Assembly (NCBI RefSeq): GCF_030506285.1
Contig: NZ_CP119422.1
Span: 1,860,001-1,924,000 of the forward strand
Direction: 5' to 3'
DNA length: 64,000 bases
Origin: Catalinimonas niigatensis
GTDB taxonomy: Bacteria > Bacteroidota > Bacteroidia > Cytophagales > Cyclobacteriaceae
The notes under the pieces were generated by a model, which ran no database searches, was not told where the DNA came from, and worked only from the letters and a program-made list of their open reading frames with translations. The stretch's first letter is position 1. Each line of letters begins with the position of its first letter. The translations under genes were made by a program, and so were the position numbers. Shown piece by piece: positions 1-8,783 of the stretch.

Positions 1-1
1 T

Positions 2-1000
2 TATCCTCCTATCCGCTTTAGTGATGTAAGAGAATTCAAGAAACGTTATGATTATCCATCAAAAATTTCTGTGAATACACAAATCACCGGCAATGCAGAA
101 GTAAACCGTGGTTCAAAAAAAACAAATCCTAATATCCGCCTTTACGGAACTGATGAAAGCTATATAATAACTGAAGGATATAATCTGGAGTATGGGCGTA
201 ATTTCAGCAGTTTTGATCTGGAGAAAGGGCTAAATGTAGCCATTATAGGCTACGATACATATGAAACTCTTTTTGGTACCAACGAAGATCCTATTGATAA
301 AGAAATTTCTTTGTACGGAAATATTTTTAAAGTAATTGGTATCATGGAAAAGATGGGCTCTGTGGGTGGAGGTGGCAATGCTGACCGTAAAATACTAGTT
401 CCTCTCTCCAAAGGAAGACAATTGGGTGCCAATCAGGAATTGGATTACCGGATTGATGTGCTGGTCAGCAACTCAGGTAACCTGGATGCTGCTATGGGCG
501 AAGCTACCAGTCTGATGCGGGCTATCCGCCAGGACCCTATCGGAGCTGATCTGTCTTTTGAAATTCAGGAGAAAAAATCGTTGAGCGAACAATTGGGTGA
601 AATTACCGGCTACCTGAGAATCGGAGGATTTTCCATTGGCCTAATCACTTTGCTGGGTGCATCGGTAGCTTTGATGAATATTATGATGGTATCAGTAACG
701 GAACGCACCCGCGAAATAGGAATCAGGAAAGCAATGGGAGCAACTCCTCAGCGCATCAGGCAGCAGTTTTTGATTGAAGCCATTGTCATCTGCCAGATCG
801 GGGGACTAGCCGGCGTACTCATGGGCATTGGGATTGGGAATGTTGTAGCTAGCTTTATGGATGTGGGGCGTTTTCTTGTACCCTGGGTTTGGATCATTTC
901 TGCTCTCTTCATTTGCGTAGGTGTAGGCTTATTTTCCGGATACTATCCTGCTTTCAAAGCTTCCCGTTTAGATCCAATAGAATCTTTGCGCTACGAATAG
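2..1000 (+). CDS. MacB-type ABC transporter permease, C-terminal part (5' end outside window)
   Basis: The reading frame is open from base 2, so the gene starts before the window and the GTG at 71 is not its start. About 333 residues are visible. The first 180 look like the periplasmic MacB core domain. The rest is the FtsX permease domain with three hydrophobic segments: near the ALMNIMM motif, in the stretch after [10 protein letters not shown], and at the C-terminus. The cytoplasmic [14 protein letters not shown] loop and the end DPIESLRYE are characteristic of the family, and the same C-terminal pattern recurs in the permease at 19908-21266. Such permeases export peptides, lipids or drugs, or drive envelope processes, with a separate ATPase; its partner must lie upstream. 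The stop codon directly abuts the stop of the next, convergent gene. Confidence 0.9.
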   Translation, partial: YPPIRFSDVREFKKRYDYPSKISVNTQITGNAEVNRGSKKTNPNIRLYGTDESYIITEGYNLEYGRNFSSFDLEKGLNVAIIGYDTYETLFGTNEDPIDKEISLYGNIFKVIGIMEKMGSVGGGGNADRKILVPLSKGRQLGANQELDYRIDVLVSNSGNLDAAMGEATSLMRAIRQDPIGADLSFEIQEKKSLSEQLGEITGYLRIGGFSIGLITLLGASVALMNIMMVSVTERTREIGIRKAMGATPQRIRQQFLIEAIVICQIGGLAGVLMGIGIGNVVASFMDVGRFLVPWVWIISALFICVGVGLFSGYYPAFKASRLDPIESLRYE

Positions 1001-3601
1001 TTAATTCGGATCACGCAGGTACACATACACCTGCCCTTTGTAATTATCATTGTTATAGTAAATCGTATAATAATAAACTCCCGGTGAGATACCTTCGGCA
1101 TGCCATTCAAAATTAACATCCGAGGAAGTGAAAACCTTTTTACCCCAACGGTTGAAAATGTCTATTCTCTGAAAAATGTTAGCACAATTTCCAAAGGGCA
1201 AGTCACATTCTCCTTCTGGATTATTACAAAAACGTAAAAAGAAAAAATCTCCCTGCTGATCTCCATTCGGCGTAATGGCATTTCTTGGCTGATAGGCTTC
1301 CAGATTCAGCGCTTCATCGGTTATCTGCAAGATGATGCTGACTGTATCATTTTTAATATTAAAACACTTGCTATCTTCAGCCACAAAAAATAATTCTACG
1401 AATGAATCTCTATTCGTCTGGCCTACCGTTTCGCATCCTGGCAACCAGTTGAAACGCGAGCCTACAGTTCCTCTACCCCTTGCTGGAAAAAAGTTGAAGT
1501 TGACTACTTCAGTATCTAGCTGCGTGCCATTAAAGACTACTCTTGACAATCTAAGGGTAATGATATCATTATCTACATCATTACTGATCACATCAAATGA
1601 TACAGGACGATTGACCATAGCGACTATGGTATCTCCGCTTTCAAAATTTCTTACAAATAGTTCAGGAGCTTCATTCAGCGGAGGCAGCACATTGACTGTG
1701 ACTTTGAGGCTATCCATTGAAGGAACACCGCATGCACTATTATCTCTGGCAAGGAAAGTAATCACAAATTTACTTTTTTCAGCGAGGTCAATCACATTGC
1801 AGGAGAGTCTCCAGCTAAATGGACTTTCTACGCTCTTGATTCCCTGATTTCCAGGGAAGTACATGTTGTAATCATTCAATTCAAATCCATCCCCTACTGC
1901 ATTTAGTACAATAAAATCATCGTCAAAGTCTTCTGCCAACACATCAAAAGCAAGGGTTTCGTCAATACGAATGCTCACTTCTCTTTCATCCAGGCCCTGA
2001 ATGGTAAGTCTAGGGCGTTCATTAACTGGTGGGTTCACTGTGAAACGAAAAAGCAAAATGTCTGTTTCCCCAAAGGGGCAATCACTATTGTCGCTTAGTA
2101 TCACCTCTACTTCAAATTTATTTCCCTTACTAAAATCTATATTCTCACATTCAGGGGTCCACCTGAACACTTTCTGCACTTCACCTGGTACCAGTAACCT
2201 TTCTTCTAACCGCATTCCATAATCAGAAATGCTAAAGCCATCGCCTATTGCTTCCAGGCTAAGTAAATCACCATCTTCATCTAGACCACGGATTGGATAG
2301 GTAAATGCTTCACCTTCGTCCAATGCTACCTCTACCACATTAGGATTGTTGACAATAAAAGGATCACTATCATCTGCACCTACAATTTCTACCCTGAATG
2401 CTATGGTATCGGAGAGCGGCTGACTACAGGCATCGTCAAAAGCGATGAGCCTGATCTGCATTGGCCCTTCTGTATAAGGACACTGAGGAAGGCATAGCTC
2501 AAATCTGAGTGTATCATTGGGCCCATCCATCAATTGTAAGGAAGGACTAATCAATGAACTTATGTCATTGTCAAAATTAATACCTTCTGCACTAACCCGA
2601 ATAAGTTCGTCAGGGTCCTGATCTGTCACCAGAATTTCTATGCAGCGATCGCCGTCTTTTGACAGACTCAGCAGTTCTTCGTCATTGACAAATGCTCCTT
2701 CATGGCGCACAAAAATCTCAGGCGCTTCGCCAGGGTTACAGTCTACCACCAGTAACTGATAATCTCGCCTTACTTCTCCTATTTTTTGTCCGTTTCTGTA
2801 CTCTTCCACCTTGATGCCAAATACAAATACACCAAGCGTGGAAGGAATAACTCTTAGTTTACCTTCGTTATCTATGCGCAGAGGAGGTACACCCGGTACC
2901 ATATTATTTTCATTTATTCCCTGCCTGAAGGTTACTGGGCGATGAGGTGCTGAGGATGGCGTAGGCACGGGCTCAAAACGAGAGCTATTCAAAGGAGTTG
3001 ATAAGCTATATACCAAGGAATCTCCATCCGGATCACTAGCCCCAAAATCGTACATAAAATTTTTGTTGATGCAGGCATAATCGCTGATGGGCGCGGACAA
3101 TTCAGGTGAAGAGTTGACAAAAGGTTGATTGTTGATTACTACTGGCGGGAACTCCATATAAAAAGTTTGCCCGGTAGATTCTGGAGAGACTAGGTTGCTG
3201 ACTATATTATTACGACAGCAACGTTCAAATACCGCGTAATAACCTTCAGGATCATTAAAATCTGCCGGAGCTAAGGTAAGATCGGCGGAGTAGATAATCT
3301 GACGAAACAGGATACTTTCATCAGTACAGGAAGGATTAGTATAAGGCACAAAGGATGAAGATAGCTGATTAACATTGAGTATACGTACGTTTACATTATC
3401 GCTTTTGCGAAAAATATAGACAGTTGCAAAGTCGTCTTCAGCTTCCGGATCACCATTTACCTCATCAAAGTACTGCACCAGCCTCAATTCAAACTGATAA
3501 CCTTGTTTATGGATCAGCCTGAACTCACCTCCTACTATATGGGTAGCCGAAGCCCAAATCGGAGCGATCCATAATAATAGGATTAAAAGCTTTTTCATCA
3601 T
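1001..3601 (-). CDS. Secreted gliding-motility-type protein with type B T9SS C-terminal sorting domain
   Basis: This is an 866-residue protein. A Sec signal peptide (residues 1-19, ending WASA) precedes THIVGGEF, a start often seen in Bacteroidota surface proteins. The middle holds at least three repeated beta-sandwich units of about 110 residues. Each carries a DGFxxxDYxM-like motif, a conserved SFRW/FSWR-Cys element and a PPxNExPxL linker, which resembles Ig/cadherin-like folds. The last 85 residues begin at AITPNGDQQGD and contain IFNRWGKKVF and SPGVYYYTI, the hallmarks of the gliding-motility-associated C-terminal domain (type B sorting signal). It is therefore probably exported by the type IX system and displayed or released at the cell surface as an adhesin-like protein. 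The ligand is unknown. It is convergent with the upstream permease with no gap between the stop codons. Confidence 0.88.
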   Translation of the reverse strand: MMKKLLILLLWIAPIWASATHIVGGEFRLIHKQGYQFELRLVQYFDEVNGDPEAEDDFATVYIFRKSDNVNVRILNVNQLSSSFVPYTNPSCTDESILFRQIIYSADLTLAPADFNDPEGYYAVFERCCRNNIVSNLVSPESTGQTFYMEFPPVVINNQPFVNSSPELSAPISDYACINKNFMYDFGASDPDGDSLVYSLSTPLNSSRFEPVPTPSSAPHRPVTFRQGINENNMVPGVPPLRIDNEGKLRVIPSTLGVFVFGIKVEEYRNGQKIGEVRRDYQLLVVDCNPGEAPEIFVRHEGAFVNDEELLSLSKDGDRCIEILVTDQDPDELIRVSAEGINFDNDISSLISPSLQLMDGPNDTLRFELCLPQCPYTEGPMQIRLIAFDDACSQPLSDTIAFRVEIVGADDSDPFIVNNPNVVEVALDEGEAFTYPIRGLDEDGDLLSLEAIGDGFSISDYGMRLEERLLVPGEVQKVFRWTPECENIDFSKGNKFEVEVILSDNSDCPFGETDILLFRFTVNPPVNERPRLTIQGLDEREVSIRIDETLAFDVLAEDFDDDFIVLNAVGDGFELNDYNMYFPGNQGIKSVESPFSWRLSCNVIDLAEKSKFVITFLARDNSACGVPSMDSLKVTVNVLPPLNEAPELFVRNFESGDTIVAMVNRPVSFDVISNDVDNDIITLRLSRVVFNGTQLDTEVVNFNFFPARGRGTVGSRFNWLPGCETVGQTNRDSFVELFFVAEDSKCFNIKNDTVSIILQITDEALNLEAYQPRNAITPNGDQQGDFFFLRFCNNPEGECDLPFGNCANIFQRIDIFNRWGKKVFTSSDVNFEWHAEGISPGVYYYTIYYNNDNYKGQVYVYLRDPN

Positions 3602-3716
3602 AAGGCGCGAGCTAGCTATCTATAGAAAGACACTGAGTCTTCATACATTGGTTGTAGGGCCATTTCTAAATTTAGCAATATTATTGTAAATCCACATATC
3701 TAAAATTCAAATATGA

Positions 3717-3724
3717 TACCTTTG
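3717..3724 (+). promoter_or_regulatory. Candidate -7 promoter box of rlmD (TACCTTTG)
   Basis: TACCTTTG matches the Bacteroidota -7 consensus TAnnTTTG exactly and lies 6 bases before the ATG at 3731. I see no convincing TTG -33 element at the usual spacing. If it is used, transcription would begin at or just before the ATG, giving a leaderless mRNA and ruling out the ATG at 3713. Confidence 0.4.
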
Positions 3725-3730
3725 CAGCCT

Positions 3731-5152
3731 ATGGGAAACAGGAAAAATATTGTGCTGAAGGAGATCAGAATAGATCGGATGGCTGCTGAAGGTAAATGTA
3801 TCGCGCATCATGAGGATATGGTAATTTTTGTAAAAGATGTAGCGCCGGGAGATGTGGTTGACCTGAAGGTGACCAAGAAGAAAAAATCGTTTATGGAGGC
3901 AAAGCCCATCCATTTTCATCAACTTTCTTCCATCCGTACTGAACCTTTCTGTAGTCATTTTGGAATCTGTGGAGGATGTAAATGGCAGCATATTCCTTAC
4001 GAACTGCAACTGCAATACAAACAGCAGCAGGTAGTTGATAACTTTGAGCGTATTGGAAAAGCACCGATAGGAGAAATGTTACCCATTATTCCTTCTGAGG
4101 AGACAACTTACTACCGGAATAAACTTGAATACACCTTTTCTACCCATCGCTGGCTTACCCGAGAAGAGATTGGTAGCGGAGCAGATTTTGATAGAAGAGC
4201 ACTGGGTTTTCATATACCTCAAAGTTTTGAAAAGATTATACCCATTGTCCATTGCTATCTTCAACCTGATCCGTCTAATGCAATCAGGCTTGCCTTGGAC
4301 GAATTTGCCAGGACACATGACATCCCTTTTTATGATCCGGTAAATCATGTGGGTATGCTACGCAATCTGATCATCAGGACCAGCAATACCCAGGAGGTCA
4401 TGGTCATTGTTCAGTTTGGAGGTGAGGCGGCAAATCATCCGGAAAAAGTCAGGCAGGTGATGCAGTTCCTACAGGAAAGTTTTCCTGAAATCACTTCATT
4501 GCAGTATATCATAAACCCTAAGAAAAATGATACCTACTTTGATTTACCAGTAGAATTGTATCATGGCATTCCTCACATCACTGAAAAGATGGAGGATTTG
4601 ATGTTCAGAATTAGTCCCAAAGCCTTTTATCAGACGAATGCGCAGCAGGCTTATCAACTTTACAAGCTTGCACGATCATTTGCAAATCTGCAAGGTGATG
4701 AAGTTGTATATGATCTTTATACCGGTACCGGCACCATTGCAAATTTTATAGCCCGGCAGGCCAGACAGGTAGTAGGTATTGAATATGTGGAAGACGCCAT
4801 TGAAGATGCCAAGGTCAACGCTAAAATCAATGATATTACCAATTCTCTATTTTATGCTGGTGATATTAAAGAAGTTTTGAATGAACAGTTTCTAGCAACA
4901 CATGAGCGCCCGGATGTAGTGATTACTGATCCTCCCCGTAACGGGATGCATCCAGACGTGGTACAAAAACTTCTGGAACTGCAAGCTTCTCGTATTGTAT
5001 ACGTGAGTTGTAATCCAGCTACCCAGGCAAGAGATGTAGCTATGCTAGGACAGAAGTATGATGTTATCAAATTACAGCCTGTAGATATGTTTCCTCATAC
5101 ACATCATGTAGAAAATGTTGCACTGCTTTCTCTAAGAGATGTAATCCCATGA
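3731..5152 (+). CDS. rlmD: 23S rRNA (uracil-5-)-methyltransferase RlmD/RumA family
   Basis: The protein (473 residues from this start) methylates a uracil C5 in 23S rRNA using S-adenosylmethionine. An N-terminal TRAM-like RNA-binding segment is followed by the iron-sulfur motif CSHFGICGGCKW, which supplies three clustered cysteines. The SAM-binding motif DLYTGTGTIANF lies about 330 residues in, DPPRNGM near 400, and the catalytic cysteine in VSCNPATQARD near 425. The family also includes the tRNA enzyme TrmA, but the TRAM domain and Fe-S cysteines favour RlmD. An in-frame ATG exists at 3713, but a -7 promoter box sits between it and 3731, so I prefer 3731. The gene stands alone, with a long AT-rich gap downstream. 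Confidence 0.92.
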   Translation: MGNRKNIVLKEIRIDRMAAEGKCIAHHEDMVIFVKDVAPGDVVDLKVTKKKKSFMEAKPIHFHQLSSIRTEPFCSHFGICGGCKWQHIPYELQLQYKQQQVVDNFERIGKAPIGEMLPIIPSEETTYYRNKLEYTFSTHRWLTREEIGSGADFDRRALGFHIPQSFEKIIPIVHCYLQPDPSNAIRLALDEFARTHDIPFYDPVNHVGMLRNLIIRTSNTQEVMVIVQFGGEAANHPEKVRQVMQFLQESFPEITSLQYIINPKKNDTYFDLPVELYHGIPHITEKMEDLMFRISPKAFYQTNAQQAYQLYKLARSFANLQGDEVVYDLYTGTGTIANFIARQARQVVGIEYVEDAIEDAKVNAKINDITNSLFYAGDIKEVLNEQFLATHERPDVVITDPPRNGMHPDVVQKLLELQASRIVYVSCNPATQARDVAMLGQKYDVIKLQPVDMFPHTHHVENVALLSLRDVIP

Positions 5153-5681
5153 GATTGAAGCTCTTATTTTTTAAGAAGATAACTTACATCCTGTCTCAAA
5201 AGCAAAAATCAAACTTCGCAATAGGAGTTTAACAGCTTTACTGCTAGAAAATAGTTCAATAAGGATACTTAAGTAAAATGAGGGTTTAACAATGACTAAA
5301 AGCTCTGAGAAAAAGCCTTTTACAATAAAATTATAGATTTTAAAAATTGACTTATAAAAATTTTTAAATGCATAAAGCCATATTTTATATGCTATTCATT
5401 ACAAATATGCATGCATTTTTATAATCGCTATTTGTTCTGCTTTTTTTGTAAAAAATTTCATAGCACCATAAGCATCTTCCTAAAGTTATTCTTCGGCTTT
5501 TTTTACAAATTGTTTTTTAAACCTTAAAAAAAAGTAACAACGTATGGTTTATTAAATATTAAATTATTTCCATTTTGTTACTTATTGACAACAAGCCTAT
5601 CAATAGCAAAATTTTATGGTCAGTTGGTTTTTCTATATTTTCACTGCTGTAGAATCAAATCATCTTTCTGAACAAGCTTTT
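5153..5681. other. AT-rich intergenic region without a recognised gene
   Basis: About 530 bases of AT-rich sequence lie between rlmD and the histidine kinase. I find no small ORF with protein-like character and no strong terminator hairpin. An in-frame ATG at 5616 would place the kinase start inside this region, but the residues it would add look unlike coding sequence. Confidence 0.5.
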
Positions 5682-5689
5682 TACTTTTG
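5682..5689 (+). promoter_or_regulatory. Candidate -7 promoter box (TACTTTTG) at the histidine kinase start
   Basis: TACTTTTG fits TAnnTTTG and ends one base before the ATG at 5691. It may be a genuine promoter box or a chance match in AT-rich DNA, as no clear -33 TTG is seen at the right spacing. If real, it gives an essentially leaderless message starting at 5691. Confidence 0.3.
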
Positions 5690-5690
5690 T

Positions 5691-8264
5691 ATGAACCATT
5701 TGCAACAAAATGCCGAAGAAAATCCGAATTCCATCCATCAGTCTTTATCCTCTTCGCCTTTACATGCTTCATCTAATAATTATTCTTTCTTTCATTCTGT
5801 TGCCAATTACAGATTAAATGTCCAGCAGTTTTTACCTGAAGTAGTATATACCCAAGATCAAGGCAAACTGGATGAGCAAACTTTTTTCTTTTCAAAACAT
5901 GCTCTGAGGGAGATTCTACAAAAAACGCCCTACTCATTTTATGTCTGTGACCTCAGTTTGGTTCAAAACCTTTCAAAAGTAGTTGTTCAACTGATATGTA
6001 AACGTAGTAAAGAGTTGTTTTCAGAAGATTGTTTTATATTTTATGTAGTAGAGGGGGAAGAAATAGACCGTACTATTTTTTCTGAGGCATGTAGTAATCA
6101 GGTTATGGTTACTTCTTCTCGTGAGGAAGCATATAAACTCTGTATGAAGCATAAGTATAGTAAAAGCCTTTCTGCTTCCCAAGCTCTGGATAAGCTTGAT
6201 AAAAGTGACCTGATCCATATCATTCATGCTCAAAACCTACAGCAAGAAGCCCTTCTTTCAGGTATGATTTCCTCTTCTGAGCATACCCAGGATGCAATTA
6301 GTATTATAAGAGAAAAAATAAACGGTCATGTTAAAGATGGGAGCAATCCTACCTCATTACAAGAAATCAAACTACTGCTTGATACTTTTGAGAAAGATGT
6401 ACTGAAACAGTTGCAGGAAAAAGAAGAAGCACTCAACCACAAAACAGCAAATTTGAATTCGGTAATTGAGAGCACAGACATGTGCGTTGGTTTGTTGGAT
6501 ATAGGAGGGAATCTGGTTGACTGTAATCAACGTTTTACTTCATTTTTTGAAAATTTTTTCAATGAGCAGTTAGAACTTGGCCAAAAGTTATTCAGGCTAG
6601 GAATTAAATCTACTTTCCAGCAGAATTGGCAATATCATTTTGATGAGACACTGAAAGGAGTGACATCTCAGTTTTCTGAGATTTTAACTACTCAGGGCAA
6701 AAGCGCCATTCTTAATGTAAAGCTTTTTCCCATTTATCGCGAAAGTAAAGTAACAGGCATATCCTGTTTTATTCAGGACCATACCAAGAGGCAGCAGGAA
6801 GAAGCCCTTTTCCGCCTTTTGAATTCTGCAGTAGTACATACCAATGATGCTATTTTAGTGACTGAAGTAAAATCACTGGATTTTATGCATGCGCATATCA
6901 TTTATGTAAACCGCTCATTTTCTACCCTCACAGGATATGAAGAAGATGAAGTTATTGGTAACAGTCATAACATGCTATATAGTGCCCTTACTTCAGCAGA
7001 GGAACTTGACAAAATCAACCAAGCCATACAAAAAGGGGAAGCAACCCGTACAGAAGTCATCAACTATAAGAAAGATGGTAGTCACTATTGGGTGAACCTT
7101 TCTTTAGTCCCACTCAAAAATGAAAAGGATGAAATTACACACTGGATTTCTATCCACAGAGATATCACCGCCAGAAAAGAAGCAGAAGAAACGGTACGTC
7201 ATCACAAACAGTTTCTAGAGTCTATCAACAAAAACATCAAAGAAGCCATTATCCGTACAGATGACAATAAAAGATTATTGTACATTAATCAGTCATTTCG
7301 TGATTTATTCGGGTATAAAGAGGAAGAAATTAAACTGGAAGAATTATTTGCAGAGGAAGAGACCAACCTTATCTTCAACGAAGCAATACAAAAGGGGAGC
7401 ATCAACAACCGCTCGTTTCTATTCAAACGTAAAAATGGCAGTACTTTTTGGGGACTTACCAGTTTTATCATTCATGAGGATGAGGGAGTGAGGTATTATG
7501 ATGGAGCCATCCGGGATATTACTGAAAGAAAAGAATCTGAAAGAATATTACAGGAAAAAAATTTAGCGCTTCAAAAAACCAATGAAGAACTTGACAGGTT
7601 TGTTTACAGCGCCTCACATGACTTAAGAGCTCCATTAGCCTCAAGCTTGGGATTAATCAATATCTCTAGAATAACGCAGGATGAAAAGGAGCGCATGAGC
7701 TATCTGGATATGATGGAGCAGAGTCTTAACAAAATGGATAAAATCATCCAGGATATCACAGACTATTCGCGCAATGCCAGGCTGGAAATTGAGTGTGAGG
7801 AAATCCACTTTGAAAGCCTTATCGCTGATGTACTTCAGCGGCTAAAATATTTGGAACACATAGATGATGTCAATATCCATACTTTTGTAGATGGCGAAGA
7901 TAAGTTTTATACCGACAAAATTCGTTTGTATGTGATCCTTATTAATTTGATATCCAATGCTATTAAGTATCATAAATATGAAGAAACTGACCCTTACATC
8001 AATATCAAAGTGTACATAAAAGACGAAAAGGCACATATTTTGGTAGAAGATAATGGTATCGGCATTGAGGAAAAGCACCTTGATAAGATTTTTGGAATGT
8101 TTTTTCAGGCAGCGAGAGAATCCTCCGGTTCTGGTTTAGGATTATTTGTTGTTAAAGAAACTATTAACAAATTGAATGGTAGTATCAAAGTCCAATCAAG
8201 ATTGAAAGAAGGTAGTTGCTTTGAGGTTATTTTACCTAATGAAATATGTAGTGTAGATCTTTAG
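5691..8264 (+). CDS. Multi-PAS sensor histidine kinase with degenerate STAS-like N-terminus
   Basis: The kinase has 857 residues from this ATG and no transmembrane segment, so it is probably cytoplasmic. Residues about 35-140 show a pattern resembling a STAS fold: CDLSLVQNLS, then helices, then a strand and an EEAYKLC helix. Next comes a helical linker and three PAS modules; the second and third end in PAC-type motifs (ISIHRDITARKEAEE, DGAIRDITERKESE). The HisKA helix carries the phospho-acceptor in SASHDLRAPL. The ATPase domain has NLISNAIKYH, DNGIGI, FGMFF and GSGLGL. A receiver-only regulator follows 14 bases downstream and is the likely phosphotransfer partner. The signal sensed is unknown. 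Its kinase core is strikingly similar to that of the convergent kinase at 8784-10265. An alternative start at 5616 adds 25 residues. Confidence 0.9.
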   Translation: MNHLQQNAEENPNSIHQSLSSSPLHASSNNYSFFHSVANYRLNVQQFLPEVVYTQDQGKLDEQTFFFSKHALREILQKTPYSFYVCDLSLVQNLSKVVVQLICKRSKELFSEDCFIFYVVEGEEIDRTIFSEACSNQVMVTSSREEAYKLCMKHKYSKSLSASQALDKLDKSDLIHIIHAQNLQQEALLSGMISSSEHTQDAISIIREKINGHVKDGSNPTSLQEIKLLLDTFEKDVLKQLQEKEEALNHKTANLNSVIESTDMCVGLLDIGGNLVDCNQRFTSFFENFFNEQLELGQKLFRLGIKSTFQQNWQYHFDETLKGVTSQFSEILTTQGKSAILNVKLFPIYRESKVTGISCFIQDHTKRQQEEALFRLLNSAVVHTNDAILVTEVKSLDFMHAHIIYVNRSFSTLTGYEEDEVIGNSHNMLYSALTSAEELDKINQAIQKGEATRTEVINYKKDGSHYWVNLSLVPLKNEKDEITHWISIHRDITARKEAEETVRHHKQFLESINKNIKEAIIRTDDNKRLLYINQSFRDLFGYKEEEIKLEELFAEEETNLIFNEAIQKGSINNRSFLFKRKNGSTFWGLTSFIIHEDEGVRYYDGAIRDITERKESERILQEKNLALQKTNEELDRFVYSASHDLRAPLASSLGLINISRITQDEKERMSYLDMMEQSLNKMDKIIQDITDYSRNARLEIECEEIHFESLIADVLQRLKYLEHIDDVNIHTFVDGEDKFYTDKIRLYVILINLISNAIKYHKYEETDPYINIKVYIKDEKAHILVEDNGIGIEEKHLDKIFGMFFQAARESSGSGLGLFVVKETINKLNGSIKVQSRLKEGSCFEVILPNEICSVDL

Positions 8265-8278
8265 AAAGTAGAAAGAAT

Positions 8279-8698
8279 ATGATGGAGAAAATAAAGCAGG
8301 TATTGATCATAGATGACGATCCTATCAACAATATTATTTTTCAGAAATTATCAGAGTTTATAGATTTTGCGGAAGAAATTATCCCCTTCATCAGCGCAGT
8401 AGATAGCTTGGATTATTTACAAAAGCTGGAAGAAAGTCAAACTACTCCACCCAATATCATCTTCCTTGACATCAGAATGCCTATTGTGAATGGATGGGAG
8501 TTTTTGGAAAGATTGAGTCAACTCAATAAAAACCACTATTTTGATAGCATGGCTATTTATATGCTCACTTCATCTTCTGAGCAGTCTGATATCAATAAAG
8601 CCAGGAATTATAGTCTTGTCACAGATTATATTGTCAAGCCTTTGTCTACAGAAAAACTGGAAGAGATAAAGGAAAAGATGCTACCGCAAACTGCCTAG
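8279..8698 (+). CDS. Single-domain response regulator (receiver only)
   Basis: The 139-residue protein is a lone CheY-like receiver. The acidic cluster DDD lies at residues 12-14, the phospho-acceptor Asp64 in FLDIRMP, the switch Thr97 in MLTSSS, and the conserved Lys120 in IVKPLS. There is no output domain, so it probably acts by phosphotransfer or protein contact, in the manner of Bacteroidota Rcp1/CheY-type regulators partnered with PAS kinases. It sits 14 bases after the kinase gene and is surely co-transcribed with it. A second kinase faces it on the other strand and could also use it. Confidence 0.9.
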   Translation: MMEKIKQVLIIDDDPINNIIFQKLSEFIDFAEEIIPFISAVDSLDYLQKLEESQTTPPNIIFLDIRMPIVNGWEFLERLSQLNKNHYFDSMAIYMLTSSSEQSDINKARNYSLVTDYIVKPLSTEKLEEIKEKMLPQTA

Positions 8699-8783
8699 TG
8701 ATTTTTTGAGTCTCAACGATTAAAGTTGATTTTATAATTTCTTTTTATTCTACAATCAGAAAATATAGTAATGCTAAGCTATT

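Noticed and set aside
71-1000. GTG at 71 as the start of the first permease gene
   Set aside because: The same frame is open to base 2 and the residues before the GTG continue the protein, so the gene starts outside the window.
1332-1847. 171-codon plus-strand frame inside the gliding-type protein gene
   Set aside because: It is antisense to a well-supported coding region and has a Ser/Leu/Thr-biased composition typical of shadow frames.
5616-5690. ATG at 5616 as the histidine kinase start
   Set aside because: It adds 25 residues without domain character, and a -7-like box directly precedes the ATG at 5691; not fully excluded.
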